A stretch of 64,000 nucleotides of DNA from the NCBI GenBank assembly GCA_965248675.1, contig CBDFJZ010000008.1:558001-622000 (forward strand), given 5' to 3'. The stretch comes from UBA6627 sp965248675 (GTDB lineage Bacteria; Chloroflexota; Dehalococcoidia; UBA2979). Both the position numbers and the translations under genes were made by a program. Under the pieces are notes generated by a model. That model ran no database searches. It was not told where the DNA came from and worked only from the letters and a program-made list of their open reading frames with translations. Each line of letters opens with the position of its first letter. The stretch's first letter is position 1. Below, piece by piece: positions 54,527-62,543 of this stretch.

Positions 54527-55286
54527 CGAACGCTCCGAGGTGCGCTGGGAGCGGGAGCTGGACACGCTGACGGCGGCGGTGGAGTACCCCGCCACGCCGG
54601 CGATCGGCCCTCGGGTGATGGCGGCGGTGGTCGCCCAACCGACCGCACCGCGTCCTGCGCTGCGCTGGACGCCTCGGTTCGCTGTCGCCGCCGCCCTGAC
54701 GCTCCTCGTCGTACTGGCCACGCTCGCGGTGCCCTCGACGCGGACCGCCGTCGGCGAGTTCTTCGGGCTGGTCGAGGGCGAGCGGATCGAGGTGCTGCCC
54801 ACGCTGCCGCCCGAGGTCGCACCCACCGTGCTGCCCACGCCGCCGCCGCTGGAGAGCCTCGGTACGCCGTTCACGCTCGAGGAGCTCACCGCGGCTGCCG
54901 GATTCGAGCCGGTCCGGCCGAACGACGCCGAGCCGAACGCTCTCTACCTGGTCGACTTCGACGGCGTACCAATCGCGGTGCTGCAGTACGACGACTACGA
55001 CCTCTGGCAGACGCGCGAGACGGGCTTCGGGTACTTCTCGAAGGGCGTCCCGCCCACCAGCTTCATCGACACGCCGCAGGTCGGCAGCAACTTCGGCTAC
55101 TGGATCAGCGGCGGGAGTTACGTCGTCCGCTTCATCAACGCCGACGGCGACGAGGTGATCGGCTCGGAACGGACGATCGACCGCAACACGCTGATCTGGC
55201 GCGGCGACCGTTCGAACGTCTTCTACCGCCTCGAAACGTCGCTCCCGCTCGAAGCGGCGCTCGCGATCGCGGAGGCGCTGCCGTAG
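54519..55286 (+). CDS. Probable membrane anti-sigma partner
   Basis: 255 residues. A short cytoplasmic N-terminus (about 50 residues, no ZAS zinc motif), one membrane helix (FAVAAALTLLVVLATLAVP) and an outer domain that begins VGEFFGLVEGERIEVLPTLP, similar to DUF4367/anti-sigma-associated outer domains. The domain contains a DUF4367-like segment (ALYLVDFDGVPIAVLQYDDY). Translational overlap with the ECF sigma gene suggests it holds the sigma at the membrane and senses an external signal. Confidence 0.75.
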   Translation: MASERSEVRWERELDTLTAAVEYPATPAIGPRVMAAVVAQPTAPRPALRWTPRFAVAAALTLLVVLATLAVPSTRTAVGEFFGLVEGERIEVLPTLPPEVAPTVLPTPPPLESLGTPFTLEELTAAAGFEPVRPNDAEPNALYLVDFDGVPIAVLQYDDYDLWQTRETGFGYFSKGVPPTSFIDTPQVGSNFGYWISGGSYVVRFINADGDEVIGSERTIDRNTLIWRGDRSNVFYRLETSLPLEAALAIAEALP

Positions 55287-55390
55287 CGTTTGCCACCGTC
55301 CGCACGTCCTCGATTTGCTGTCGCGTTTTGGATAGATAGGCCGCCCGCGGTGAGCGATCCTGTCCGTACAGCGCGAGGGATAGGGACACC

Positions 55391-56446
55391 ATGAACGAGG
55401 ACACCCGCTGGACCGCCGTCGAGAGCCGCGACGCCTCGCAGCGCGGCCGGTTCGTCTACGCCGTCGAGTCGACGGGCATCTTCTGCCGCGCAGGCTGCCC
55501 GAGCCGCACGCCGCGGCGCGACCGCGTGACGTTCTTCGACGGAGCGGCCGAGGCGCGGTCGGCCGGGTTCCGGCCCTGCCGCCGCTGCCGGCCGGAGACG
55601 CTAACCGACGAGGCGGAGCGAGTCGCGCGGGTGCGGATGGCCTGCGCACTGCTCCACGCCGAACCGGAGACGACGATTGGCGAGCTCGCGCAGTCGCTGC
55701 GCGTCACCACGCGCGGACTGCAGCGCGACTTCCAGCAGATGCTCGGACTGTCGCCTCGCGAGTACCGAGCGGCCTGCCGGCTGAGTCGCTTCAAGCAGGA
55801 AGCGAGCGACGACCGCGACCTGACCGCCTCGATCCTCGATGCCGGGTACGGCTCCAGCGCGCGACTGTACGAGCTGAGCGGCGCCCTCGGCATGACGCCG
55901 GGCGCCTATCGGCGCGGCGGACCCGACCAGCTGATCCGCTACGCGACGAACGATTGGGACCCTGGCACGATCGTGATCGCGGCGACCGAAACGGGCATCT
56001 GTTCGGTCCGTCTCGGCCACGATCGCGCGGAGCTGGTCGAGGGCCTGCGGCACGAGTTCCCGGCCGCCGAGCTGCTCGAATCGTGCGAGGAGCTGGCGCC
56101 GTGGCTCGATCTCGTCGGCGGCTACCTCGCCGGCCAGACGCGCATCCTCGAGCTCCCCTTCGACGTGCGCGGGACCGCCTTCCAGCTCAAGGTCTGGACC
56201 GCGCTGCGCGCGATCCCGCGAGGCGAGACGCGAACCTACGGTCAGCACGCCGAGCTCCTCGGCGTGCCGGGCGGCGCGCGCGCCGTGGCCCGCCCCTGCG
56301 CCGACAACGAACTACCGATCGCGATCCCCTGCCATCGCGTGGTGCCGGTAAGCGGCGACGCCGGCGGTTACCGCTGGGGCAAGCAGTGGAAGCGGCGCCT
56401 GCTATCGGTCGAGCTGGCGGCGAGCGAGGTCGGGCGCCGTGTATGA
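55391..56446 (+). CDS. ada: Ada: methylphosphotriester/O6-alkylguanine-DNA alkyltransferase and AraC activator
   Basis: 351 residues in the full Ada layout. The N-terminal zinc domain has Cys32, Cys36, Cys63 and Cys66 (GIFCRAGCPSRTP, PCRRCRP) and takes methyl groups from phosphotriesters. An AraC-type HTH domain follows (about 80-175, TIGELAQSLRVTTRGLQRDF). The C-terminal alkyltransferase domain carries the acceptor Cys314 in PIAIPCHRVVP. Once methylated at the N-domain it activates the adaptive response. All key residues are present. The start at 55391 is set by the Ada N-terminus. Confidence 0.93.
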   Translation: MNEDTRWTAVESRDASQRGRFVYAVESTGIFCRAGCPSRTPRRDRVTFFDGAAEARSAGFRPCRRCRPETLTDEAERVARVRMACALLHAEPETTIGELAQSLRVTTRGLQRDFQQMLGLSPREYRAACRLSRFKQEASDDRDLTASILDAGYGSSARLYELSGALGMTPGAYRRGGPDQLIRYATNDWDPGTIVIAATETGICSVRLGHDRAELVEGLRHEFPAAELLESCEELAPWLDLVGGYLAGQTRILELPFDVRGTAFQLKVWTALRAIPRGETRTYGQHAELLGVPGGARAVARPCADNELPIAIPCHRVVPVSGDAGGYRWGKQWKRRLLSVELAASEVGRRV

Positions 56447-56520
56447 GAGCGCGCTTCGAGCAGACGTTCAGCGACGGCGCCAGCGCGCCCTCGAAGCCTG
56501 GCCTCGCCCTCGGCAACGCG

Positions 56521-56547
56521 CGGGGTGCGCGGGGTGCGCGGGGTGCG
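56521..56547. repeat. Three tandem copies of a 9-bp unit
   Basis: CGGGGTGCG is repeated three times without variation in the 287 bp gap after ada. The rest of that gap shows no gene that I can support. Confidence 0.9.
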
Positions 56548-56733
56548 GCCCGACGCTGCGCACGTTCGTCGCCGGATCGATCGTGCAACTACTCGGCTGG
56601 CCGTAGCGCCAGTCCAGGCTGCAGTCGCGGCGTCCCTGGGAATGCGCAACTTATCGGTTGCGATAGGTCCGAGCGCTGCCTCTACTCCGCGCGCCCAGGA
56701 TCAGCGGAGCGATCGGCTCGAGCGGTAGGTGCG

Positions 56734-57012
56734 ATGCCCGAACTCATCCTCACACGCGCGCTCGCGGCGCAGGCCCGCGACGAGCTGGAGCACGAGTTGA
56801 GCGGCACGAGCGTTCGCGAGGCGTTCGACGCGCTCTTCGAGCGCCATCCTCAGCTGAGACGCTACCTGCTCACGGACACCGGCGCGGTCCGCCGTCACGT
56901 CAACGTGTTTCTCAACGAGACGCTGATCAAGGACCGGCGCGCACTCAGCGACGCCGTCTCACCGGGCGACACCATTCACGTCATCCAGGCCGTATCAGGG
57001 GGATCAGCATGA
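56734..57012 (+). CDS. MoaD/ThiS-family ubiquitin-like protein
   Basis: 92 residues of beta-grasp fold: an N-terminal strand-helix with GTSVREAFDALFERHPQLRR and the family's HVNVFLNETLIKDRRALSDA then VSPGDTIHVIQAVSGGSA. Proteins like this carry sulfur as a C-terminal thiocarboxylate or are conjugated to targets. The tail is GGSA, not a terminal GG, so trimming of two residues would be required for adenylation, or the protein may not be activated. It overlaps the next gene by 4 bases (ATGA), which implies joint production. Confidence 0.85.
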   Translation: MPELILTRALAAQARDELEHELSGTSVREAFDALFERHPQLRRYLLTDTGAVRRHVNVFLNETLIKDRRALSDAVSPGDTIHVIQAVSGGSA

Positions 57013-58145
57013 GCTACGAGTTCCTCGTCAGCACACGAAAGGGGCTCGTGATCGGTCGCTCCGAGGACCGCGACCGCTGGGAGTTCGAGGAGATCCACTT
57101 CGCCGGCTGGCAGATCGACTACGCGATTCGCGATCCTCGGACGAACCGGCTGCACGTGGCTGCGAGTCACGAGCAGTGGGGGCCGCACCTCCATCGCTCC
57201 GACGACGACGGAGCGACGTGGGAGGAGGGGCCCGCGCCCGAGTTTCACGGCGAGACGTACAGCTACGCCGACTGGGACCCGGAAGCGGACTCCTGGGCGA
57301 AAGCGCGCACCTTCCCCGCCAGCCTCGCGCGGATCTGGACGATCGAGCCGGGGCCGAAGACCGCTCCGGGGCTGCTCTACGCCGGGGTCGACCCGGCAGC
57401 GCTCTTCGTCTCCTCGGACAACGGGGAGTCATGGGAGCTCTGTCGATCACTCTGGGAACACGAGACGCGGAGCATGTGGTTCCCCGGCGCCGCCGGGATG
57501 ACCCTCCACCACGTCCAGGTCGCAGCCGACGATCCGAACCACCTGTTCGTCGGTATCTCTGCCGCCGGGGTCTTCGAGAGCACCGACGGCGGCGCCTCGT
57601 GGTCCGCGCGCAACCGCGGCTGCATCATCGATCACCTGCCCGACCGCGAGCCCGAGGCCGGTCAGTGCGTTCACTCGCTCCACGTCCACCCCCTGCGCCC
57701 CGAGCGCCTCTTCCAGCAGCATCACCCGGGCGTCTACCGCACCGACGACGGAGGCAAGCAATGGGTGTCGATCGCCGCCGGCCTGCCCGGCGAGTTCGGC
57801 TTCGCTTCGACGATCGACCCGGCCGACCCAGACGCGTTCTACGTGATCCCGCTCCAGTTCGACCAGGCGCGGATCCCCGCCGGCGGTGACCTCCGGGTTT
57901 ACCGCACCTGCGACGCCGGCGAGTCCTGGGAGTCGCTGGGCACCGGGCTCCCCGACGGCCACGTCCTCCAGGGCGTCTACCGCCAGGCGCTCACCAACGA
58001 CGGGATCACCGCCTCGAGACAACTCGGGCTCTACCTCGGAACCAGCGGCGGGCATGTATACGCCTCGAGCAACGGTGGCGGGCAGTGGACGGAGTTGATC
58101 GACCACCTGGCGCCGATCACCGCGGTCCGCTGCGCGGCACTGTAG
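57009..58145 (+). CDS. BNR/Asp-box beta-propeller protein
   Basis: 378 residues with repeated Asp-box turns: SDDDGATWEE, SSDNGESWEL, STDGGASWSA, TDDGGKQWVS, TCDAGESWES and SSNGGGQWTE. Together they predict a six- or seven-bladed propeller of sialidase/Vps10/YCF48 type. Sialidase catalytic residues (Arg triad) are not evident, so a glycosidase role is unlikely. No signal peptide, so it is probably cytoplasmic. It is fused translationally to the MoaD/ThiS gene before it; I recall this pairing from other high-GC genomes but not its function. Confidence 0.85.
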   Translation: MSYEFLVSTRKGLVIGRSEDRDRWEFEEIHFAGWQIDYAIRDPRTNRLHVAASHEQWGPHLHRSDDDGATWEEGPAPEFHGETYSYADWDPEADSWAKARTFPASLARIWTIEPGPKTAPGLLYAGVDPAALFVSSDNGESWELCRSLWEHETRSMWFPGAAGMTLHHVQVAADDPNHLFVGISAAGVFESTDGGASWSARNRGCIIDHLPDREPEAGQCVHSLHVHPLRPERLFQQHHPGVYRTDDGGKQWVSIAAGLPGEFGFASTIDPADPDAFYVIPLQFDQARIPAGGDLRVYRTCDAGESWESLGTGLPDGHVLQGVYRQALTNDGITASRQLGLYLGTSGGHVYASSNGGGQWTELIDHLAPITAVRCAAL

Positions 58146-58157
58146 CTCCAACAACGA

Positions 58158-58187
58158 AGAGAGCCGCCGGGAACCCGGCGGCTCTCT
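58158..58187 (+). terminator. Strong hairpin after the MoaD/BNR operon
   Basis: A 14-bp perfect inverted repeat, AGAGAGCCGCCGGG/CCCGGCGGCTCTCT, separated by AA and located 12 bases past the stop of the propeller gene. There is no U-tract, so it may act as a Rho-helped terminator or 3' stabiliser. Confidence 0.6.
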
Positions 58188-58221
58188 GCTCGAGCTGTGC
58201 ACTCGGCGGGGCCCGCAGCCT

Positions 58222-58350
58222 CGCGATCTGCCGATCGAGCTCGCCGCAGTGACCGTCGCTGTTCTCGTCGCATGGCGCACCGGAGGCATCCTGCGCACGA
58301 TCGGCGCCGGCCTCGCGACCTATGCCTCGCCCGCCCTGCTGGTCGGCTAA
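58222..58350 (+). pseudogene. C-terminal relic of a small membrane protein (AzlD-like)
   Basis: The frame ending at TAA 58348 reads ELAAVTVAVLVAWRTGGILR then TIGAGLATYASPALLVG. This is two short hydrophobic helices resembling the end of AzlD, the small subunit of branched-chain amino-acid exporters. No start or upstream helices are present. Weak assignment. Confidence 0.35.
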
Positions 58351-58430
58351 CTCGCCACGCAGCGTGGCCCGCTCCGAGGGCTCAGCGACGCTGAGTGCTC
58401 GGTGCGGAGGGACGTGTAACTCCGCGCCGT

Positions 58431-59006
58431 TCAGCGGGCCGGCTCGAGCGAAACGGCTGAGCCACGGAGCGGCGCCGGCGGCACCACTTCATCGACCTTG
58501 CCCGTGCTCACGTCGTACACGAGGCCCGAGACGACCAGCGTGTCAGGAGCTCCGGGGTTGTTCCGCAGCCGCTCGATGTCCGATCGGACCGTCGCCGCTG
58601 GGTCCACGACAGCCATCGCCGCGACCTCCTGGTCGCTCAGGCCGAGTCGCTCCGCCACCTGTTGCTGGATCGGAGCGCTCGCCAGGCGGCCCATGCCACA
58701 GTCCGTGTGATGCATCACGACGAGTTCAGGCTGCGCCGCGCCGCTGGCGAAGTTGCCCGGCAAGTTGGCGCCCAGAACACCGAGGACGCCGAGATCGCCC
58801 ATCACCGCCGGGGTGATCCGGCCGCCGCCATTTCGGATCACCAAGGCATCTCCCAGGCCCAGCCCGAAGAGGTGTGCCGGATCGACGCGGGCATCGACGC
58901 AGGTCAAGAGCATCGTTGACGTCCGCGGGCGAATCTGAAGGTCTCCGTTGTCGAACTGCGCCGCGATGCTTCTGTTGCGCTCCAGAAGTGTGTTCAGGTC
59001 AGACAT
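58431..59006 (-). CDS. Beta-class carbonic anhydrase
   Basis: 191 residues. Zinc site Cys36 and Cys103 with His100 (LLTCVDARVDP and VVMHHTDCGMG), and the Asp38-Arg40 dyad that keeps the site open. This is the standard beta-CA set, interconverting CO2 and bicarbonate. Compact size and the IRNGGGRITP segment fit the bacterial subgroup. GGAGAAAG precedes the ATG at 59006. The alpha/beta hydrolase gene upstream on the same strand ends at 59046, so the two may be co-transcribed. Confidence 0.93.
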   Translation of the reverse strand: MSDLNTLLERNRSIAAQFDNGDLQIRPRTSTMLLTCVDARVDPAHLFGLGLGDALVIRNGGGRITPAVMGDLGVLGVLGANLPGNFASGAAQPELVVMHHTDCGMGRLASAPIQQQVAERLGLSDQEVAAMAVVDPAATVRSDIERLRNNPGAPDTLVVSGLVYDVSTGKVDEVVPPAPLRGSAVSLEPAR

Positions 59007-59045
59007 TGCTTTCTCCGTTCGTGCAGATCGGTCGGTGGAAGTGGA

Positions 59046-60089
59046 CTAGCGAGCGGAGCCGCTCGGCTTCGCGCTGGGTCCGACTTCCTCGATGATTCGT
59101 GCGAGTGCCGCGGGCTGTTCGTGGGTCGCCAGATGGCCGCCGGGGACGAGCCGCACATCGAGCCCCCGATCTCCCAGACGTTCACGGGCCTTGATCACTT
59201 GTTTCGGTTCGAATGGGTCACCCTCGCTCCCAACCACGTGGAACGAGACGGATTCGTCCAGAGCCAGGAACAAGCGCCGCAGGTCCCAGCGCTCGGCGTA
59301 CCGCTTCTGATGCTCCGGTCGGAACCCTGCGCCACGGCTCAAGAACCGAAAGCCATCACGGCGGCTGATCGCGTCGTGGATCTCGTCGATCTCCGCCGAG
59401 TTCACGCGGTACTCGTTCGAGAACAGCGCCACACGCTTGAGCAGTTGCTTCGCGGCAAAGCCAGAACGCTGGCCGATCGCGGTGATCAACCCGCCCAACG
59501 GGGAGTTGAGGATTGGGGTGGTCATCAAGGGGTGGCTGTGCGCGTCAGCGAACAAGCCACCGTTGATGAACAGCGCGCCCTGGATCGCACCCCCTGGATC
59601 GGCGCCGCGTTCCAGCCGGTCAAGGCGGCGGCTCAGCAGCTCGAGCGCAACCAGCGAAGAGTAGTCAAAGCTCACGAGGAAGGTGGACCGAACGCCCTCG
59701 GCCTCCCAGAGCGCCTCGATCAGATCGGCGCGCTCCATCGTGCCGTACGGGTACCCGGCGGGCTTGTCGGAGTCGCCCTGTCCTACGTATTCGACGAAGA
59801 GCTTCGGCGCCATGCCGTCGCCCCTCAGTAGCGGGTCGACCTTCGCCCAGCCAAATGAGCCGTCCGGGAAACCCGGCATGAAGGTAGTCCAGGTCGCATC
59901 GGCCGCTGCCGGCCCACCTACGACCCGCCGCCAGACCTGGACCGAGGACGAGTCCGCGGACCCCTCGATCCTGCGCGCGTCGTGGTCGAAGGGGACGCGC
60001 TCGCCGCCGGCGAACCAATCGGCCGCGGTGATCGACGCGTCGGACTGCTTCGCGGCGGTCTCTGGCTGTGTTGATGCGATGGTTGTCAT
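59046..60089 (-). CDS. Alpha/beta hydrolase, haloalkane-dehalogenase/epoxide-hydrolase-like
   Basis: 347 residues from ATG 60089. The nucleophile elbow is FLVSFDYSSLVAL, with Asp in the nucleophile position, as in haloalkane dehalogenases and epoxide hydrolases. The cap and late regions contain VSFHVVGSEGDPFEPKQVIK and PGGHLATHEQPAAL with the catalytic His. An N-terminal extension of about 35 residues precedes ADWFAGGERVPFDH. Transcribed together with the small unknown gene upstream and divergent from a TetR with two mirror-image operators, so it is probably induced by a compound that TetR senses. Confidence 0.85.
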   Translation of the reverse strand: MTTIASTQPETAAKQSDASITAADWFAGGERVPFDHDARRIEGSADSSSVQVWRRVVGGPAAADATWTTFMPGFPDGSFGWAKVDPLLRGDGMAPKLFVEYVGQGDSDKPAGYPYGTMERADLIEALWEAEGVRSTFLVSFDYSSLVALELLSRRLDRLERGADPGGAIQGALFINGGLFADAHSHPLMTTPILNSPLGGLITAIGQRSGFAAKQLLKRVALFSNEYRVNSAEIDEIHDAISRRDGFRFLSRGAGFRPEHQKRYAERWDLRRLFLALDESVSFHVVGSEGDPFEPKQVIKARERLGDRGLDVRLVPGGHLATHEQPAALARIIEEVGPSAKPSGSAR

Positions 60090-60126
60090 GAGATCTGCCT
60101 TTCCGAGGTCGCCCGCCGTCGGGCGG

Positions 60127-60456
60127 CTACGCAGCGAGTTGGCGATCGCCGTTCCGGGCGGCGGCCGCAGGCCCACCGAGGGAGTCGATCATCTGTGCGC
60201 GCAGGGCCTCGGCGTCGCTTCCCTGCGCGACGCGGAACCCGGTGGGGCTGGGTATACCGAACTGCGTGACCTGTACCCGGGCGACCGCTACGGGCGTCTG
60301 GCCGTCGAGTGCGAGCAGTACACGGCCCGAGGTGTCGGCCCGCCAGGGCTCCCCGACGCGGAACGTGCGCAGCCAGAGACCAGCCGCCTGAGCGCGGTGG
60401 ACCCCAGTCGTGGCTTCGACGATGCGAATCAGGGCTGAAGGATCGAGCTGTGTCAT
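60127..60456 (-). CDS. Small hypothetical protein, first gene of the TetR-controlled unit
   Basis: 109 residues, start ATG 60456 with GAGAGGAAA upstream. No membrane segment or signal. The sequence has an N-terminal helix (SALIRIVEATTGVHRAQAAG), a Val-rich centre (GRVLLALDGQTPVAVARVQV) and a helical end. I do not recognise it. Its promoter region contains operator site 1 (60481-60499), so it and the following hydrolase are the likely TetR targets. Confidence 0.7.
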   Translation of the reverse strand: MTQLDPSALIRIVEATTGVHRAQAAGLWLRTFRVGEPWRADTSGRVLLALDGQTPVAVARVQVTQFGIPSPTGFRVAQGSDAEALRAQMIDSLGGPAAAARNGDRQLAA

Positions 60457-60480
60457 TGCGGTTTCCTCTCGGCTGCAACT

Positions 60481-60499
60481 AAACCGTACGTTCGTGTTT
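60481..60499. promoter_or_regulatory. TetR operator, site 1
   Basis: AAACCGTACGTTCGTGTTT lies 24 bases before the ATG of the small minus-strand gene. Its reverse complement matches site 2 (60579-60597) at 17 of 19 positions. A partial third copy, AACGTACGTCCGT, begins at 60516. Confidence 0.7.
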
Positions 60500-60578
60500 A
60501 GTAGAGATGACTGATAACGTACGTCCGTCTTGTTTGTCAATCCCCAATTGACGTCCAGCGGAAATCGACCATATCGTC

Positions 60579-60597
60579 AAACACGTCCGTACGGTTT
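60579..60597. promoter_or_regulatory. TetR operator, site 2
   Basis: AAACACGTCCGTACGGTTT is the mirror image of site 1, 98 bp away, and lies 37 bases before the TetR start codon. The pair would let one regulator control both divergent promoters. Confidence 0.7.
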
Positions 60598-60634
60598 ATT
60601 GCGCCGGGTGATCCGCTGCGGGAGAGGTGACCGG

Positions 60635-61267
60635 ATGCCGAAGCTGAGCGCTGAGGCGCTACAGGAGCGGCGACAGCAGATTCTGTCGGCTGCTGGGCGG
60701 CTGTTCGCGGAGAAGGGGTACGACCGCACCACGGTGCGCGATCTCGAAGCGGCTACCGGGCTGAGCCGCGGGGGCATTTTCGGGCACTTCGGGAGCAAGA
60801 TGGCGCTCTTCCGCGCGGCGCTCGACGCCGAGCTCGAGGCGGGACTCATGCCGGCGCTCCGCGCGGCTGCGCCGGAGGGGACGTCGGCCGAGGATGCCCT
60901 GATGGCCTCGTTCCGTGCGATGGCCGCTTGGAACGCCGAGCACGCAGACGCGATGCGGTTGGCTGAGCAGAGCCGAGTCCTGGAAAGCACCGAACCCGAG
61001 CTTGCCGCTCTTGAGCTCGACGCCCGCGCCCGGCGGCGAGAGACGGTCGTGAAAAACGTCCGCGATCGCCAGACCCGTGGGATCTATCGGGCAACGGCCG
61101 ACCTGTGGGCGATGGCCGAACTGATTCAGATCGTGCAGGACCGGTTGCTCACCGAGGCGACTCGGCTGCCGCGCGACGAGGCCGAGGCGAAAGCTGAGCG
61201 GGTCTTCGCTGTTCTGGCCCAGGGAGTTCAGCCCGAGCAATCCGTTCCGGGCCAGCCCGCGCCCTAG
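60635..61267 (+). CDS. TetR/AcrR-family regulator
   Basis: 210 residues. HTH domain: RRQQILSAAGRLFAEKGYDR, TTVRDLEAATGLSRGGIFGHF then GSKMALFRAALD. The C-terminal helical domain contains DLWAMAELIQIVQDRLL. Divergent from a small gene and an alpha/beta hydrolase. Two mirror-image 19-bp operators in the shared region support direct control of both directions, with the hydrolase substrate or product as candidate ligand. Confidence 0.93.
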   Translation: MPKLSAEALQERRQQILSAAGRLFAEKGYDRTTVRDLEAATGLSRGGIFGHFGSKMALFRAALDAELEAGLMPALRAAAPEGTSAEDALMASFRAMAAWNAEHADAMRLAEQSRVLESTEPELAALELDARARRRETVVKNVRDRQTRGIYRATADLWAMAELIQIVQDRLLTEATRLPRDEAEAKAERVFAVLAQGVQPEQSVPGQPAP

Positions 61268-61319
61268 AAGCAAGCCCGCCCCCGAAGCCGTCGCCCACTC
61301 GGAGCGCCCTGCTCCAGTC

Positions 61320-62285
61320 CTAGCCCCGCAAAAACGGCAGGAGCACCTCGAGGAACCCGGGTGTGTTCTGCGAGTGCACGTTGTGGCCACACTTCGGGAC
61401 GGTCACGAGCTGCCCCGCCGGCAACGCCTCAGCGAACGCCTCGGCATGCTCGGGCTCGAGCACGCGGCTTTCGGCGCCGCGAACGACGAGGGCCGGGCAC
61501 TCGATCGTCCGCACGTCCTCGAGGGTCGGCCTCGTTCCGAGCTCATCGCCGGGCCGAGGCGGTTCGGCCAGGCGGCGCAACCCGTTCTTGCTGACGTACT
61601 TGCCGTCGCTGCGCTGCATCAGGTTGTAGATCAGCGTGCGACGGATGTGCTCGCGCGACCGAAACGGGTCGTACTCGACCACACGCTCGATGTAGTCGTC
61701 GATCGAATCGAACTCGCGCGCGCTGGTGATGAAGTCGCGGATCCGCTGCTGCCCCTCGTTCGGCCTGGTGCTCCCCGCGACCTCCGGCGCGATGTCGACA
61801 AACACCGCGCGGCTGGCGAGGCGGGGATGGGCGGTCAGCAGCGTCATCGCTACGACGCCTCCCATCGAATGGCCGATCACCACCGGCTGCTCGATCCCGA
61901 GCTGATCGAGGACCGCCTGCGCGTCCGCGGCCATCGACTGCCTCGATGTCTCGCCGTCGCGCGGCCATTCCGTGTCGCCGTGGGCGCGCTGATCGATCGC
62001 GATCACGTGGAAGTCGGCGGCCAGCGCGAGGCTGACGAGGTCCCAGCTGTGCGCGCTCTGGTTCGCCCCGTGGAGCAGGAGGACGCCTGGAGACTTCGCT
62101 TCTCCCCACTCGAGCAGATGCAGCCGAATCCCGTTCGCCACCACGTTCCGCGACCCGTACCGCGGGTGCGTGTCGACCGAGTCGATCAGCCCGAGGTCGT
62201 CGGCGCTCTCGAGCAAACTTCGAAACTCGTCGGACTTCGTCATGTCGATCGGGTCGGTGTCCGGCGCGAACCGGTTGAGGTACAT
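61320..62285 (-). CDS. Alpha/beta hydrolase
   Basis: 321 residues with the oxyanion segment LLLHGANQSAHSWD, nucleophile elbow VVIGHSMGGVVAM, Asp region VVRGAESRVLEPEHAEAF and catalytic His in VPKCGHNVHSQN. Complete triad, unlike the interrupted hydrolases at 11.1 and 47.6 kb. Substrate unknown (esterase, lactonase or C-C hydrolase). ATG 62285 follows GGGGAGCG, although ATG 62243 is also possible. Confidence 0.9.
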   Translation of the reverse strand: MYLNRFAPDTDPIDMTKSDEFRSLLESADDLGLIDSVDTHPRYGSRNVVANGIRLHLLEWGEAKSPGVLLLHGANQSAHSWDLVSLALAADFHVIAIDQRAHGDTEWPRDGETSRQSMAADAQAVLDQLGIEQPVVIGHSMGGVVAMTLLTAHPRLASRAVFVDIAPEVAGSTRPNEGQQRIRDFITSAREFDSIDDYIERVVEYDPFRSREHIRRTLIYNLMQRSDGKYVSKNGLRRLAEPPRPGDELGTRPTLEDVRTIECPALVVRGAESRVLEPEHAEAFAEALPAGQLVTVPKCGHNVHSQNTPGFLEVLLPFLRG

Positions 62286-62543
62286 CGTCGCTCCCCGGGG
62301 TACTCGAGACAGTCGTCGAACGCGCGAGCCATGTGTATCACGAACCCGTCGTCACTTCCGCGCGCGGCATGACGGCTCAGATCTTGGCAACCTCGATCAA
62401 CTGTGTTATGTCTCAGTGGCAGTTGGCCCGAGCTTGCTCCGATCGACCGCGCCGGCTCTCGCTTCGGACGCCAGCTGCTGGACTCGGCCCCTAACCAGTG
62501 CTTCGAGAAGCGGGTGGGCGTGGCCGCCGGCCGGGAGTGACGC

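Noticed and set aside
56521..56547. Tandem 9-bp repeat as a CRISPR-like array
   Set aside because: Units are contiguous with no spacers and only three copies; no cas genes in the window.
62286..62543. Small gene or RNA in the 258 bp before the flavoprotein gene
   Set aside because: No frame with family resemblance and no tRNA-like structure seen; treated as a divergent promoter region.
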